A program made the position numbers and the translations under genes. From Echinicola jeungdonensis (lineage in GTDB: Bacteria > Bacteroidota > Bacteroidia > Cytophagales > Cyclobacteriaceae), in NCBI RefSeq assembly GCF_030409905.1, contig NZ_JAUFQT010000001.1:62001-126000 (forward strand): DNA of 64,000 bases, written 5' to 3'. The notes beneath the pieces were generated by a model, which was not told where the DNA came from, made no database searches, and saw only the letters and a list, made by a program, of their open reading frames with translations. Positions 1-7,337 of the stretch are shown here, one piece after another; the first letter of the stretch is position 1, and each line of letters opens with the position of its first letter.

Positions 1-169
1 CCCCTGATTTTGAATCAAACAATCCAGTCGCATCCTTATTGGTGGCCTTGATGTCCTCTAATGGGGCATCCGAAAAGAATGTAACCTTACTATCTGTGGA
101 TTTATAGGTCTGCCCCAATAAAGGCAAACACCAAGACCACACCAAAAATATCAACATTAACAGTTTCAT
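1..169 (-). CDS. YceI-like protein, N-terminal part, cut by window edge
   Basis: Only the first 56 codons are visible, read leftwards from an ATG at 169-167. They begin with a hydrophobic signal segment ending LLGQ. The segment KSTDSKVTFFSDAPLEDI follows, which resembles the start of the YceI-like beta-barrel fold (a ligand- or isoprenoid-binding periplasmic lipocalin-like domain). The gene lies 12 bp downstream of the cytochrome-like lipoprotein gene on the same strand, so both may belong to one transcript. Family assignment rests on a short stretch and is an inference. Two other YceI genes lie at 13914 and 15873. Confidence 0.55.
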   Translation of the reverse strand, partial: MKLLMLIFLVWSWCLPLLGQTYKSTDSKVTFFSDAPLEDIKATNKDATGLFDSKSG

Positions 170-181
170 CTCACTTTCATT

Positions 182-577
182 TTAATTGTCCTGGGCACCA
201 TTGGCTACCCAACAATAAATATCATCTTTCTCTTGTTCAGATAATGTGTTATTAGCTTCAGGAGGTGGCATGAAACCACTTTGGGTATAAGTACGAATTG
301 TGGTGGCATTTTGGATGATATTTTCCTTTACAGTGAAATCCACAGTTCCTGTACCTCCTGGTACATGGCAACCTGATACGGCGCAATTTGCATTGATAAT
401 TGCCAATACATCCCCAGACAGGGTGGCATTGTTATTTTCACAAGGATCGCCATTTCCATTTCCCGGATTGATATCTTCTTCATTTTCACTGGAACAAGCC
501 CCCGCAAATACCAGTAACATAAAAACCATCAAATACTTCATTAATTTCATAATTAATTTATTTAAGGTTAAAATCAC
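182..577 (-). CDS. Small lipoprotein with cytochrome c-like CX4CH motif
   Basis: The product has up to 131 residues; translation may start at the internal Met of MKLMKYLMV about nine codons in. The signal ends at a lipobox (VFAGAC), so it should be an outer- or inner-membrane lipoprotein. After a Gly/Asn/Asp-rich linker comes NANCAVSGCHVPGG, with two Cys separated by four residues and followed by His, and later GFMPPP, typical of the axial Met region of small c-type cytochromes. A CX4CH spacing differs from the classic CXXCH and is seen in small Bacteroidota cytochrome-like domains. Heme binding is inferred. The gene sits between a CHRD lipoprotein gene and a YceI-like gene on the same strand. 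Confidence 0.7.
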   Translation of the reverse strand: MILTLNKLIMKLMKYLMVFMLLVFAGACSSENEEDINPGNGNGDPCENNNATLSGDVLAIINANCAVSGCHVPGGTGTVDFTVKENIIQNATTIRTYTQSGFMPPPEANNTLSEQEKDDIYCWVANGAQDN

Positions 578-623
578 TTTCTGAAAAACTGGAGCCCCTG
601 ATGGGCCCCATTTTCATTTTTCT

Positions 624-1148
624 TTAATAGGAGGGTCCTCCTCCGTTACCCCCGTTATTATTTCCTGTTCCGGAGCTATTGCTACCAATGTTTCCCTGGG
701 CAACCAAGGTGGACAAATTTGATCCACTTAAATGGACATTGACGTAACCATCATAAATGAGCAATTCATCGAAAGTAATGGGGGTACCATCATTTTCTTC
801 CGTAACCAAGGTTTGACTCATCCCTGTAGCACCATCCACATCAGTAAGGTCTATTTCTATTGGACCTCCTTCACTTGCTGAATTGGAATGAATATGTGAA
901 GGGTGGCTATTACCAGAAGTAGTTCCAACCAGGTCAATGGTCACCATAGTGGACCCATCATTTTGCCTTTCAAATTTTACTGTCCCATAAATGGCAGGAT
1001 CAGAAACAGGGTCCAGCGTATAGGTTCTTTCCTGAACCTGTGGATCTCCATTGCCATTATCATCGTCATCATCATCATTACATGAGATCAATCCTAATCC
1101 GGCGATCAGAAATAAACTGATCATCCAATAAATTATTCGCTTATTCAT
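624..1148 (-). CDS. CHRD-domain lipoprotein (single repeat)
   Basis: I start the gene at MNKRIIYW (1148) rather than four codons upstream, because the signal peptide begins there. The lipobox is LGLISC, followed by a run of six Asp and a Gly/Asn linker. The mature part holds one CHRD-type domain: HPSHIHSN, ASEGGPIEIDL, then YVNVHLSGSNLSTLVAQGNIG. CHRD domains are immunoglobulin-like secreted modules of unknown bacterial function. The C-terminus is Gly/Asn/Ser rich. The same module is repeated five times in the protein at 17861. It is probably exported and membrane anchored; the function is unknown. Confidence 0.75.
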   Translation of the reverse strand: MNKRIIYWMISLFLIAGLGLISCNDDDDDDNGNGDPQVQERTYTLDPVSDPAIYGTVKFERQNDGSTMVTIDLVGTTSGNSHPSHIHSNSASEGGPIEIDLTDVDGATGMSQTLVTEENDGTPITFDELLIYDGYVNVHLSGSNLSTLVAQGNIGSNSSGTGNNNGGNGGGPSY

Positions 1149-1269
1149 CACTTCTATCATTTCGGTTGTTATAAAATATCCTCTTTTCTACACACTTAAA
1201 GTTCGGCGAATACTTTTCATATTAAGCATTGCCAACTTACCAATAGCCTTGGAAATTTTCCTTCGACCA

Positions 1270-2550
1270 TTACCATCTATATTTTATGCCAATAAAGGCG
1301 CCGGCGCTTTTTAAATTTACTTTTCCTTCCCCGATTTCTGTGATGGGCAATTTGAAATAGGGTTCTACCTGGAGTGAAAGTTTTGGTGTCAAAATCCTTT
1401 CATACCCCAAACTAAAATTCATTATTCCCAATAAATGCTGATTTGAATTCCTGACATCAACTTCACTGGAATAAGGGCTATAACCATTTGAATATTCCAG
1501 CTCATAACTTTCCCTAAGCATGAAATAGGAAGAAAATCCTGTACTGATATACCACCTGTCCAATTCATTATTGATGGCATAAAACCGGACATTTAAGGGC
1601 ACATCCAATACCCAACAATCTCCCTTGATTCCGTTTGGAGAAGGTGCATAACCTGTTTGATACCCTTCATCCCCTTGGTAGGTCTTAAAGGAATAAAGCC
1701 CTCCCAGGGTAATGCTCCACTGAGGCAAAAGGAAATACTCCACATTAATCCCTGCACTGGTTCCCAAACCATGCAGATCATTGATTTTCAAAGCACTTAC
1801 ATCAGGGGAAAGCAAGCCAGCCAAACTCCAACGGTCATCCTGCCAATAATCAGCTTTTTTCTTATCCGGAACGTTGTAGGTTCCTTCTCTGGGTCCTTTT
1901 GTATCCATGGGTTGTAAGCCATTGGAATTGAGTTTTGGGGTTTGAAGAAATAAATCTGGAACCACCCTTTTTGCCCTATTAACCAATACCATTTGGTTTT
2001 GGGGTGAATTTCTAACTTCTTGCTGAGTAACTGCCCCTGCATCTGCATTTTGGAACTCAGGGTCCACAGTTTTTTTATTATTTATTTTATTTCTGGAGTG
2101 AAAAGTGGATCGTGCGCCACGAGCTTCTTGCTTGCTTGCGGCATTTTTTCCCTCCAAGTTTCCTGTAGTATTATTTTCAGAGTTATTATTCCCGTAGTTT
2201 GAATAAATTTCATTTTTGCTGGTAGTATTTTCACCACTTTCTTCAGTTTCTGCAATAATTAATTCAGATGAAGAGGATTGATTTTCCTGCTGCTGGACTT
2301 CAGTATTATTACTTCCATCCCAAAAATTCCAGGCCAACCAGGCACCTCCCAAAAGAATTATAGCAGAAAGACTTCGGAAAAGGTTGTTTTTGTACCAAGG
2401 CACACCATTATGTCCTGGAGAAGGGCTTTGAAGTTTTTGCTTCATCTTATCCCAATCCCCCGGCACAAAAGGAATGTCCGCTTCCTCCACCTTTTGGCGG
2501 AAGAGTTCATCCAATTCCTTATCGCTCATATTTTTCCAGTCCTTTTTCAT
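1270..2550 (-). CDS. Sigma-factor-linked membrane protein with C-terminal beta-barrel region
   Basis: The 426-residue protein has a charged N-terminal region (about 1-55), one hydrophobic segment (about 59-75, LSAIILLGGAWLAWNFW), a long Asn/Ser/Gln-rich linker, and from about residue 235 alternating amphipathic strands ending in KYRW, like an outer-membrane beta-barrel. The start overlaps the end of the ECF sigma gene by 32 bp, so translation is probably coupled. The position and N-terminal layout suggest an anti-sigma-like or sensor role, but no canonical anti-sigma domain is recognised. How one inner-membrane helix and a barrel would be arranged in the envelope is unclear. Confidence 0.65.
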   Translation of the reverse strand: MKKDWKNMSDKELDELFRQKVEEADIPFVPGDWDKMKQKLQSPSPGHNGVPWYKNNLFRSLSAIILLGGAWLAWNFWDGSNNTEVQQQENQSSSSELIIAETEESGENTTSKNEIYSNYGNNNSENNTTGNLEGKNAASKQEARGARSTFHSRNKINNKKTVDPEFQNADAGAVTQQEVRNSPQNQMVLVNRAKRVVPDLFLQTPKLNSNGLQPMDTKGPREGTYNVPDKKKADYWQDDRWSLAGLLSPDVSALKINDLHGLGTSAGINVEYFLLPQWSITLGGLYSFKTYQGDEGYQTGYAPSPNGIKGDCWVLDVPLNVRFYAINNELDRWYISTGFSSYFMLRESYELEYSNGYSPYSSEVDVRNSNQHLLGIMNFSLGYERILTPKLSLQVEPYFKLPITEIGEGKVNLKSAGAFIGIKYRW

Positions 2551-3082
2551 GACTTCGCGTTAACATACTTCTTAGGTTGGCCCTAGCCCGGGACAAATTT
2601 GATTTTGAGGTGCCCACAGATATTTGGAGCATATCGGCAATTTCTTCATGGGAATACCCCTCAATAACATTCAAGTTGAACACTGTTCGGTACTTGGGAG
2701 ACAAATTCTGTAACAGTTGGATAATTTCCTGATAAGAAATTTCTCCCATGATGTCCTGTCCCTGGTCTGATACCTTTTTGACTTGATCTAAATCAGCATT
2801 ATTATTTTGATGAATATATTTTTTGTAATGATTAATCGATGTATTAATCAGGATCCTTCTAAACCAGGGCTTAAAGGGTTGATCGGGATTAAATTGACTG
2901 ATCTTATTAAAGATTTTCATAAACCCATCATTTAAGACCTCAACTGCTTCCTCCCTATTGGCCGTAAACCTTAGACTAATGCTCATACCATAACTGTAAA
3001 ATTGCTTATACAACAATTCCTGGCTTTTTTGGTCACCTTTTAAAAGCCCCTCTAACAGCGATTTCGTTAGTTCTTTTTTCAC
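2519..3082 (-). CDS. ECF-type RNA polymerase sigma factor
   Basis: The 187-residue protein has the sigma-70 region 2 (LLYKQFYSYGMSISLRFT, then EEAVEVLNDGFMKIFNKI and FKPWFRRILINTSINHYKK) and region 4 (LSPKYRTVFNLNVIEGYSHEEIADML, GTSKSNLSRARANLRSML). This order and length are typical of extracytoplasmic-function sigma factors of the Bacteroidota. The start codon is GTG at 3082-3080. It overlaps the downstream membrane/beta-barrel gene, whose product may control it. No promoter matching the Bacteroidota consensus was found directly upstream. Confidence 0.92.
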   Translation of the reverse strand: MKKELTKSLLEGLLKGDQKSQELLYKQFYSYGMSISLRFTANREEAVEVLNDGFMKIFNKISQFNPDQPFKPWFRRILINTSINHYKKYIHQNNNADLDQVKKVSDQGQDIMGEISYQEIIQLLQNLSPKYRTVFNLNVIEGYSHEEIADMLQISVGTSKSNLSRARANLRSMLTRSHEKGLEKYER

Positions 3083-3534
3083 TTATTTTCCGCTTGCATT
3101 AGTCTATACAACACTTTTCTTTGATCGGTTGCGTGGGATAATAGATTTTAAGAATATTCTTAATTATGCCAGTAACCTTTGGGATCCAGAAGAAGGCCAC
3201 AAACCTCTATGAAGGACAAATTTTCATCACACCACCTTCCATCAGAAAAGATTAGTGGGATTTATTTTGATTGATTTCCCTGATGAAAGGATACTCTTCT
3301 CTAAGTTTTCCGGCCAACCTTATTATTGACTTCCCTTTTTGATCATTTTATTTTTATTCCCTTAAAATAAAACGATCAAACAGAATTAAAGGTATGATTT
3401 CCTGGAATTGCCCCTTCAGGTCATCCACCCAATCACTAAACCTAAAAAACTTTTGACTTGGATTTTTTATCAAATACCAACTTACAATAATGTAATTTAT
3501 CAGTTTCCTTTTTCAAACTATAGTTATAAATGGC
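3083..3534. other. Gene-free stretch between two minus-strand operons
   Basis: About 450 bp upstream of the sigma-factor gene. All frames contain frequent stops and I see no RNA gene. It must hold the promoter of the sigma operon, but no clear TTG/TAnnTTTG pair is visible. Confidence 0.5.
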
Positions 3535-3572
3535 ATAAAAAAGAGGTTAGGAAATCTAAATCCTAACCTCAA
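3535..3572 (-). terminator. Rho-independent terminator of the cbb3 cluster
   Basis: Inverted repeat GAGGTTAGGA (3543-3552) and TCCTAACCTC (3561-3570) with an 8-nt loop. On the minus strand the stem is followed by six T. It lies about 30 bp past the last gene of the oxidase cluster. Confidence 0.85.
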
Positions 3573-3600
3573 AAAACAATAGTAGAAAGAGAAAACCCTA

Positions 3601-4305
3601 TTACCTGCACATGGTCATTTCCTGAATGGTTGTTCCAATTTCCATAAGCTGCAATTCCGGGCTGAGAAAATGAATTCCCAGCCCCAATCCGCGGAAAATA
3701 AATAGGCAACCAATAAATACCCCAAAATAGGGCAGCCACTGGGATACCTTTTGCCTTCCAAAATTATTAATCCAGTTTCCACCCAACATCAAAACCAGCA
3801 AAAGCGGAATAGTTCCTATTCCAAAAAATGCCATATAAAGAGAGCTCCCCAAAGGATTTCCTTGTGCCAAAGCCGCCATCAAAGCCATATACACCATCCC
3901 ACAAGGCATAAGTCCATTTAAGAATCCGGTTACAAAAAATGATACGGCACCTCCCCTTTTGATCCAATATCCCAGGTAATTTTTTAATTTCCCCACGAAT
4001 TGAAACAATCCTAAACCGGCCATTAGCTTTTCCCCTTTTGAATAAAAGATGGCAAAAATGATCATTATAATCCCCAGACCAATAGATAGTCCCTGTTGCA
4101 TTCCTGCCATTTCAAATCCTACGCCTAAAAAGCCTATTGCCAAACCTAACAGGGAATAAGTCATGGTCCGTCCCAGGTTATATGCCAGTTTTCTAGCCCA
4201 ATACCCACGCTTATTCAGGGACCCAATCGCCAAAGCTATTGGACCACACATCCCCACACAATGAAAGGAACTTACAAAACCCAGAACTATCGCTGTCCAG
4301 ATCAT
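3601..4305 (-). CDS. DsbD_2/TauE-SafE-like membrane protein of the cbb3 cluster
   Basis: The 234-residue protein has about six hydrophobic helices. It opens with VSSFHCVGMCGPIALAIG, the Cys-containing motif of the cytochrome c biogenesis transmembrane family (DsbD_2, often annotated sulfite exporter TauE/SafE). A second motif, GFLNGLMPCGMVYMAL, is the paired Pro-Cys helix. Genes of this family commonly follow ccoGH in cbb3 clusters, where a role in copper or redox handling during oxidase assembly is suspected but not settled. Its start abuts the ccoH stop (4306), so the two are cotranscribed. It is the last gene before a strong terminator. Confidence 0.82.
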   Translation of the reverse strand: MIWTAIVLGFVSSFHCVGMCGPIALAIGSLNKRGYWARKLAYNLGRTMTYSLLGLAIGFLGVGFEMAGMQQGLSIGLGIIMIIFAIFYSKGEKLMAGLGLFQFVGKLKNYLGYWIKRGGAVSFFVTGFLNGLMPCGMVYMALMAALAQGNPLGSSLYMAFFGIGTIPLLLVLMLGGNWINNFGRQKVSQWLPYFGVFIGCLFIFRGLGLGIHFLSPELQLMEIGTTIQEMTMCR

Positions 4306-4731
4306 TTACAAATTAATTTTTTTCTCCTGAAAGTATTCCTTACCATCATTTTTCCAGGTTAATTTTACTCTCCAATACCCGGATTTAAGATCCTTCAAAT
4401 CCAACTCTAAAGGTGATTTTTCAGAAAATTTTACCGGAATCTTATGGTCCATCCTGGCATCAGAAGGTCTGAATAACCATAATGTTCCTTCCGCCCCATT
4501 TTCCAATTCCAATCCCAACTTTTTGGTATTTGCATCAAACCAAATCACTTCCTGGCCTAACTCGGCGGCATTGGCCACTTTTTGGATGTGTTCCTGGTAT
4601 TTGATTTCCTCTTCATAATATTGCTGGGTTACCAAATGAATATCATCCTGTTTGACACAAATGGTCACCATTGTTGCCATCATTGCTCCAAAAGCAATAA
4701 AAACCAAAATCAATCCTTTTCCCCAATTCAT
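4306..4731 (-). CDS. ccoH: CcoH/FixH family cbb3 oxidase assembly protein
   Basis: The 141-residue protein has one N-terminal membrane helix (GLILVFIAFGAMMATMVTI) and an extracytoplasmic domain with DIHLVTQQYYEEEIKYQEHI, the hallmark segment of FixH proteins. FixH/CcoH is a single-span protein needed for cbb3 oxidase assembly or stability. The gene lies between ccoG (18 bp upstream) and the DsbD_2-like gene, the usual order. Confidence 0.88.
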   Translation of the reverse strand: MNWGKGLILVFIAFGAMMATMVTICVKQDDIHLVTQQYYEEEIKYQEHIQKVANAAELGQEVIWFDANTKKLGLELENGAEGTLWLFRPSDARMDHKIPVKFSEKSPLELDLKDLKSGYWRVKLTWKNDGKEYFQEKKINL

Positions 4732-4749
4732 ACTTTTTTGATTTAATAG

Positions 4750-6162
4750 TTATTTGTTTTTTGGTAATGGAGCCATAAAATTGGTTTCAATTCTGTCAAT
4801 CACCTCCCCGCCCTGAATTAAAAGCAGTTCCACCTCCTGATTGATGGATTTAACATTTTCTTGTTCCATTACAAGGAAAAATCTCCCTTCCATTTTAGAC
4901 TGACCAGACAATCTCCAATTCCCCCCTTCCTTTGCTTCTATTTTAAACCGGCTATTTCCAGGTTTTATCTGAATGTTTTTTGGATCAAATGTTTTGTTGA
5001 TCAGTGTCATTTCATACAAATTACTGACTTGCCCATCGGGCCTCTCCTGGTAAGTCATACCCCTAAACCGGGTAACCGTGGCGGAAAAATCGTCTCTAGT
5101 AACCAGTAGGCCAACAAAAGCTAATATCAACAGCGCCAATACCGTACTATAGCCCATTACCCTAGGGGTAATCAACTTAGCATTTTTGTGTTGAATGCTA
5201 TTTTCAGAGGCATACCTTATCAAGCCTTTGGGCCGGTTGATTTTTTCCATGACGCCATCACAGGCATCCATGCATGCAGTGCAATTTACACAGTCCATCT
5301 GGACCCCATTTCTAATATCAATGCCTGTTGGACAAACTTGAACACAAAGGCTGCAATCCACACAATCCCCCTTAAGGTTGCCTTCATTTGAATTTTTCAC
5401 CAATTTTCCCCTTGGTTCGCCTCTAACATAATCATAACTTACATTGATGGAATTACTATCCAAAAGCACTCCCTGAAGCCTTCCATAGGGGCATACCACT
5501 GTACAAGCTTGTTCTCTAAACCAGGAAAAAACAAACAGGAAAATTCCCGTAAAGGTCATTAGGCCAATAAAACCAGCCCAATTTTCCGTAGGAGAATGAG
5601 ATACCATTTCCAAGGTTCTTTCCCATCCCACCAAATAGGCCATGACAGTATGGGCAATCACCAAAGACACCATGGTAAACAAACCCATTTTAAAGCCTTT
5701 TTTAAGGATTTTTTCTCTGTTCCAGGGCTTGGCATTCAACTTTTTTTGTTGATTGGCATCTCCCTCGACCCAGTATTCAATTTTCCTGAAGACCATTTCC
5801 ATAAATAATGTCTGAGGACATGCCCAACCGCAAAAAACCCTGCCAAACACAACCGTAAACAGGATGACAAAAACAAAAAAGATCAAAAGCAAAAACAACA
5901 AAATATGAGTATCCTGTGGCCAAAAGACCTGCCCAAAGATGATGAATTTCCTTTCAAAGAAATTCAATAACATCAACGGTTTACCATTCACCTGAAGAAA
6001 AGGACCTGCAAACAGCAGGCCCAACAATAGCCAGCTGACAATAGTCCTCCACCGGAAAAAGAAACCTTTTACCTTCTTGGGGTAAATCCAGTTTCTTTGT
6101 CCATCCTCTTGAACGGTGGCCAGGGAATCCCTAAATGAACTTGTGTTTTTGATATCTTTCAT
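4750..6162 (-). CDS. ccoG: Cytochrome c oxidase accessory protein CcoG (RdxA/FixG), polyferredoxin
   Basis: The start is probably MKDIKNTSS at 6162; an ATG ten codons upstream (6192) is also possible. The product has about 470 residues. It has several membrane helices, the motif FCGWACPQTLF in a loop, and two 4Fe-4S clusters in CVDCSLCVQVCPTGIDI and CVNCTACMDACDGVM. The C-terminal part is an immunoglobulin-like periplasmic domain. CcoG proteins take part in copper reduction and assembly of cbb3 oxidase. Gene order with ccoP upstream and ccoH downstream supports the call. Confidence 0.93.
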   Translation of the reverse strand: MKDIKNTSSFRDSLATVQEDGQRNWIYPKKVKGFFFRWRTIVSWLLLGLLFAGPFLQVNGKPLMLLNFFERKFIIFGQVFWPQDTHILLFLLLIFFVFVILFTVVFGRVFCGWACPQTLFMEMVFRKIEYWVEGDANQQKKLNAKPWNREKILKKGFKMGLFTMVSLVIAHTVMAYLVGWERTLEMVSHSPTENWAGFIGLMTFTGIFLFVFSWFREQACTVVCPYGRLQGVLLDSNSINVSYDYVRGEPRGKLVKNSNEGNLKGDCVDCSLCVQVCPTGIDIRNGVQMDCVNCTACMDACDGVMEKINRPKGLIRYASENSIQHKNAKLITPRVMGYSTVLALLILAFVGLLVTRDDFSATVTRFRGMTYQERPDGQVSNLYEMTLINKTFDPKNIQIKPGNSRFKIEAKEGGNWRLSGQSKMEGRFFLVMEQENVKSINQEVELLLIQGGEVIDRIETNFMAPLPKNK

Positions 6163-6213
6163 TGGATTTAAATTTTGAGGCAGATGGCCCATTGTCAGCC
6201 ATCTGCCTCTCCA

Positions 6214-7146
6214 TTAAAAAGCTGATGGAGCACTTCCAACTTCTATTGCTGCAGTTTGTGTATCTGCCGGAGCTTTTTCTTCTGGGACATATTTTTCTCC
6301 CTGAGGTTCTTTGGGGTTGGTCGGAGTGGTACCCTGTAAGGAAAGGACAAAGTTGGCCACTTGCTTGATTTCCTCAGGGCTTAACTGATCTTGCCAAGGG
6401 ATCATGCCCTTTTCAGGAACACCATATTTTATAACGGTAAATACATCCTTGATACTTCCACCGTGAAGCCAATATTCATCGGTAAAGTTGGGGCCAACAC
6501 CCCCTCCTCCATCTGCACCATGACAGGCTACACAGTTATTTTGGTACAAAGATTTTCCTGCTTGGATCACCGCTTCAGACTGGTCCAATGTTACATTGGT
6601 TTCATCTATGGAGGCCAATGCAAATGCTTTTCTTTCCTCGGCTTCTAATGCTGCCAATTCCAGCTCTACTTGATATTCTTCAATTTGAGATTTGCCCAAA
6701 TCAAATACCGAATAGTACATAAAATAGCCAATACCAAACACTATTGTTCCATAAAACAGGTACTTAAGCCAAGGAGGCATAAAGTTGTCCAGCTCCACAA
6801 TACCATCATAGCTGTGGTCCAGCATGATCTCATGTTCCTTTTCAATGGGTTTCATTTCCCCTACCACAAACCTTTTCTTAAACCTTTCCCAAAAAGAAGG
6901 TTCTTGGGCCAGTTCGGGATTTTCTTGTTTCAGAATTCCCGAAATAAAAGTCATTAGGTAAATCAATAACAACAATAATAAAACCGTCACCCCTAATACT
7001 ACCATTATCATGATCAATAGGGCCAATTGGGTGCTATCCATTCCCCTTAGGCTTTCTACCCAGCCAGTATTGCTTTGCTGGGCCAATGCCGGAGTTGCTG
7101 ATATAAATGCCAAAAAGGCTGACAATATTAATTTATTCTTTTTCAT
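6214..7146 (-). CDS. ccoP: cbb3 oxidase subunit CcoP, mono-heme cytochrome c subunit
   Basis: I choose MKKNKLILSAFLAF (7146) as start because a signal-like segment (ending TPALAQQ) begins there; an upstream in-frame ATG at 7173 lies inside ccoQ. After two membrane helices (about 30-60 and 125-145 of the longer form) comes one cytochrome c domain with NNCVACHGADGGGGVGPNF and the axial-Met segment KGMIPWQDQL. Classical CcoP has two CXXCH motifs; this one has one. It passes electrons from a soluble donor to CcoO. It overlaps ccoQ by 14 bp. Confidence 0.9.
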   Translation of the reverse strand: MKKNKLILSAFLAFISATPALAQQSNTGWVESLRGMDSTQLALLIMIMVVLGVTVLLLLLLIYLMTFISGILKQENPELAQEPSFWERFKKRFVVGEMKPIEKEHEIMLDHSYDGIVELDNFMPPWLKYLFYGTIVFGIGYFMYYSVFDLGKSQIEEYQVELELAALEAEERKAFALASIDETNVTLDQSEAVIQAGKSLYQNNCVACHGADGGGGVGPNFTDEYWLHGGSIKDVFTVIKYGVPEKGMIPWQDQLSPEEIKQVANFVLSLQGTTPTNPKEPQGEKYVPEEKAPADTQTAAIEVGSAPSAF

Positions 7147-7327
7147 AGGTATTATCATTTTTGGGATTGCCATCGTGGACGGGCAAAGACTTCATATGAT
7201 CTACATAATTGCGATCCGCTTTTAAAACCCACCAGGCCATTCCAATAAAAAACAAGACAAAGATGAGCAGGGAAATCACTGGGTATATTTCCACATTTTC
7301 TATTGCGATTAATATTTCCTTTTTCAT
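7133..7327 (-). CDS. ccoQ: CcoQ/FixQ-like small subunit
   Basis: This 64-residue protein has one membrane helix (PVISLLIFVLFFIGMAWWVL) followed by a short polar tail with KADRNYVDHMKSLP, matching the size and layout of CcoQ, the small non-catalytic cbb3 subunit. It lies 10 bp from ccoNO and overlaps ccoP. Identification is mainly by position and topology. Confidence 0.82.
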   Translation of the reverse strand: MKKEILIAIENVEIYPVISLLIFVLFFIGMAWWVLKADRNYVDHMKSLPVHDGNPKNDNTYEKE

Positions 7328-7337
7328 TTTGCTTTAC

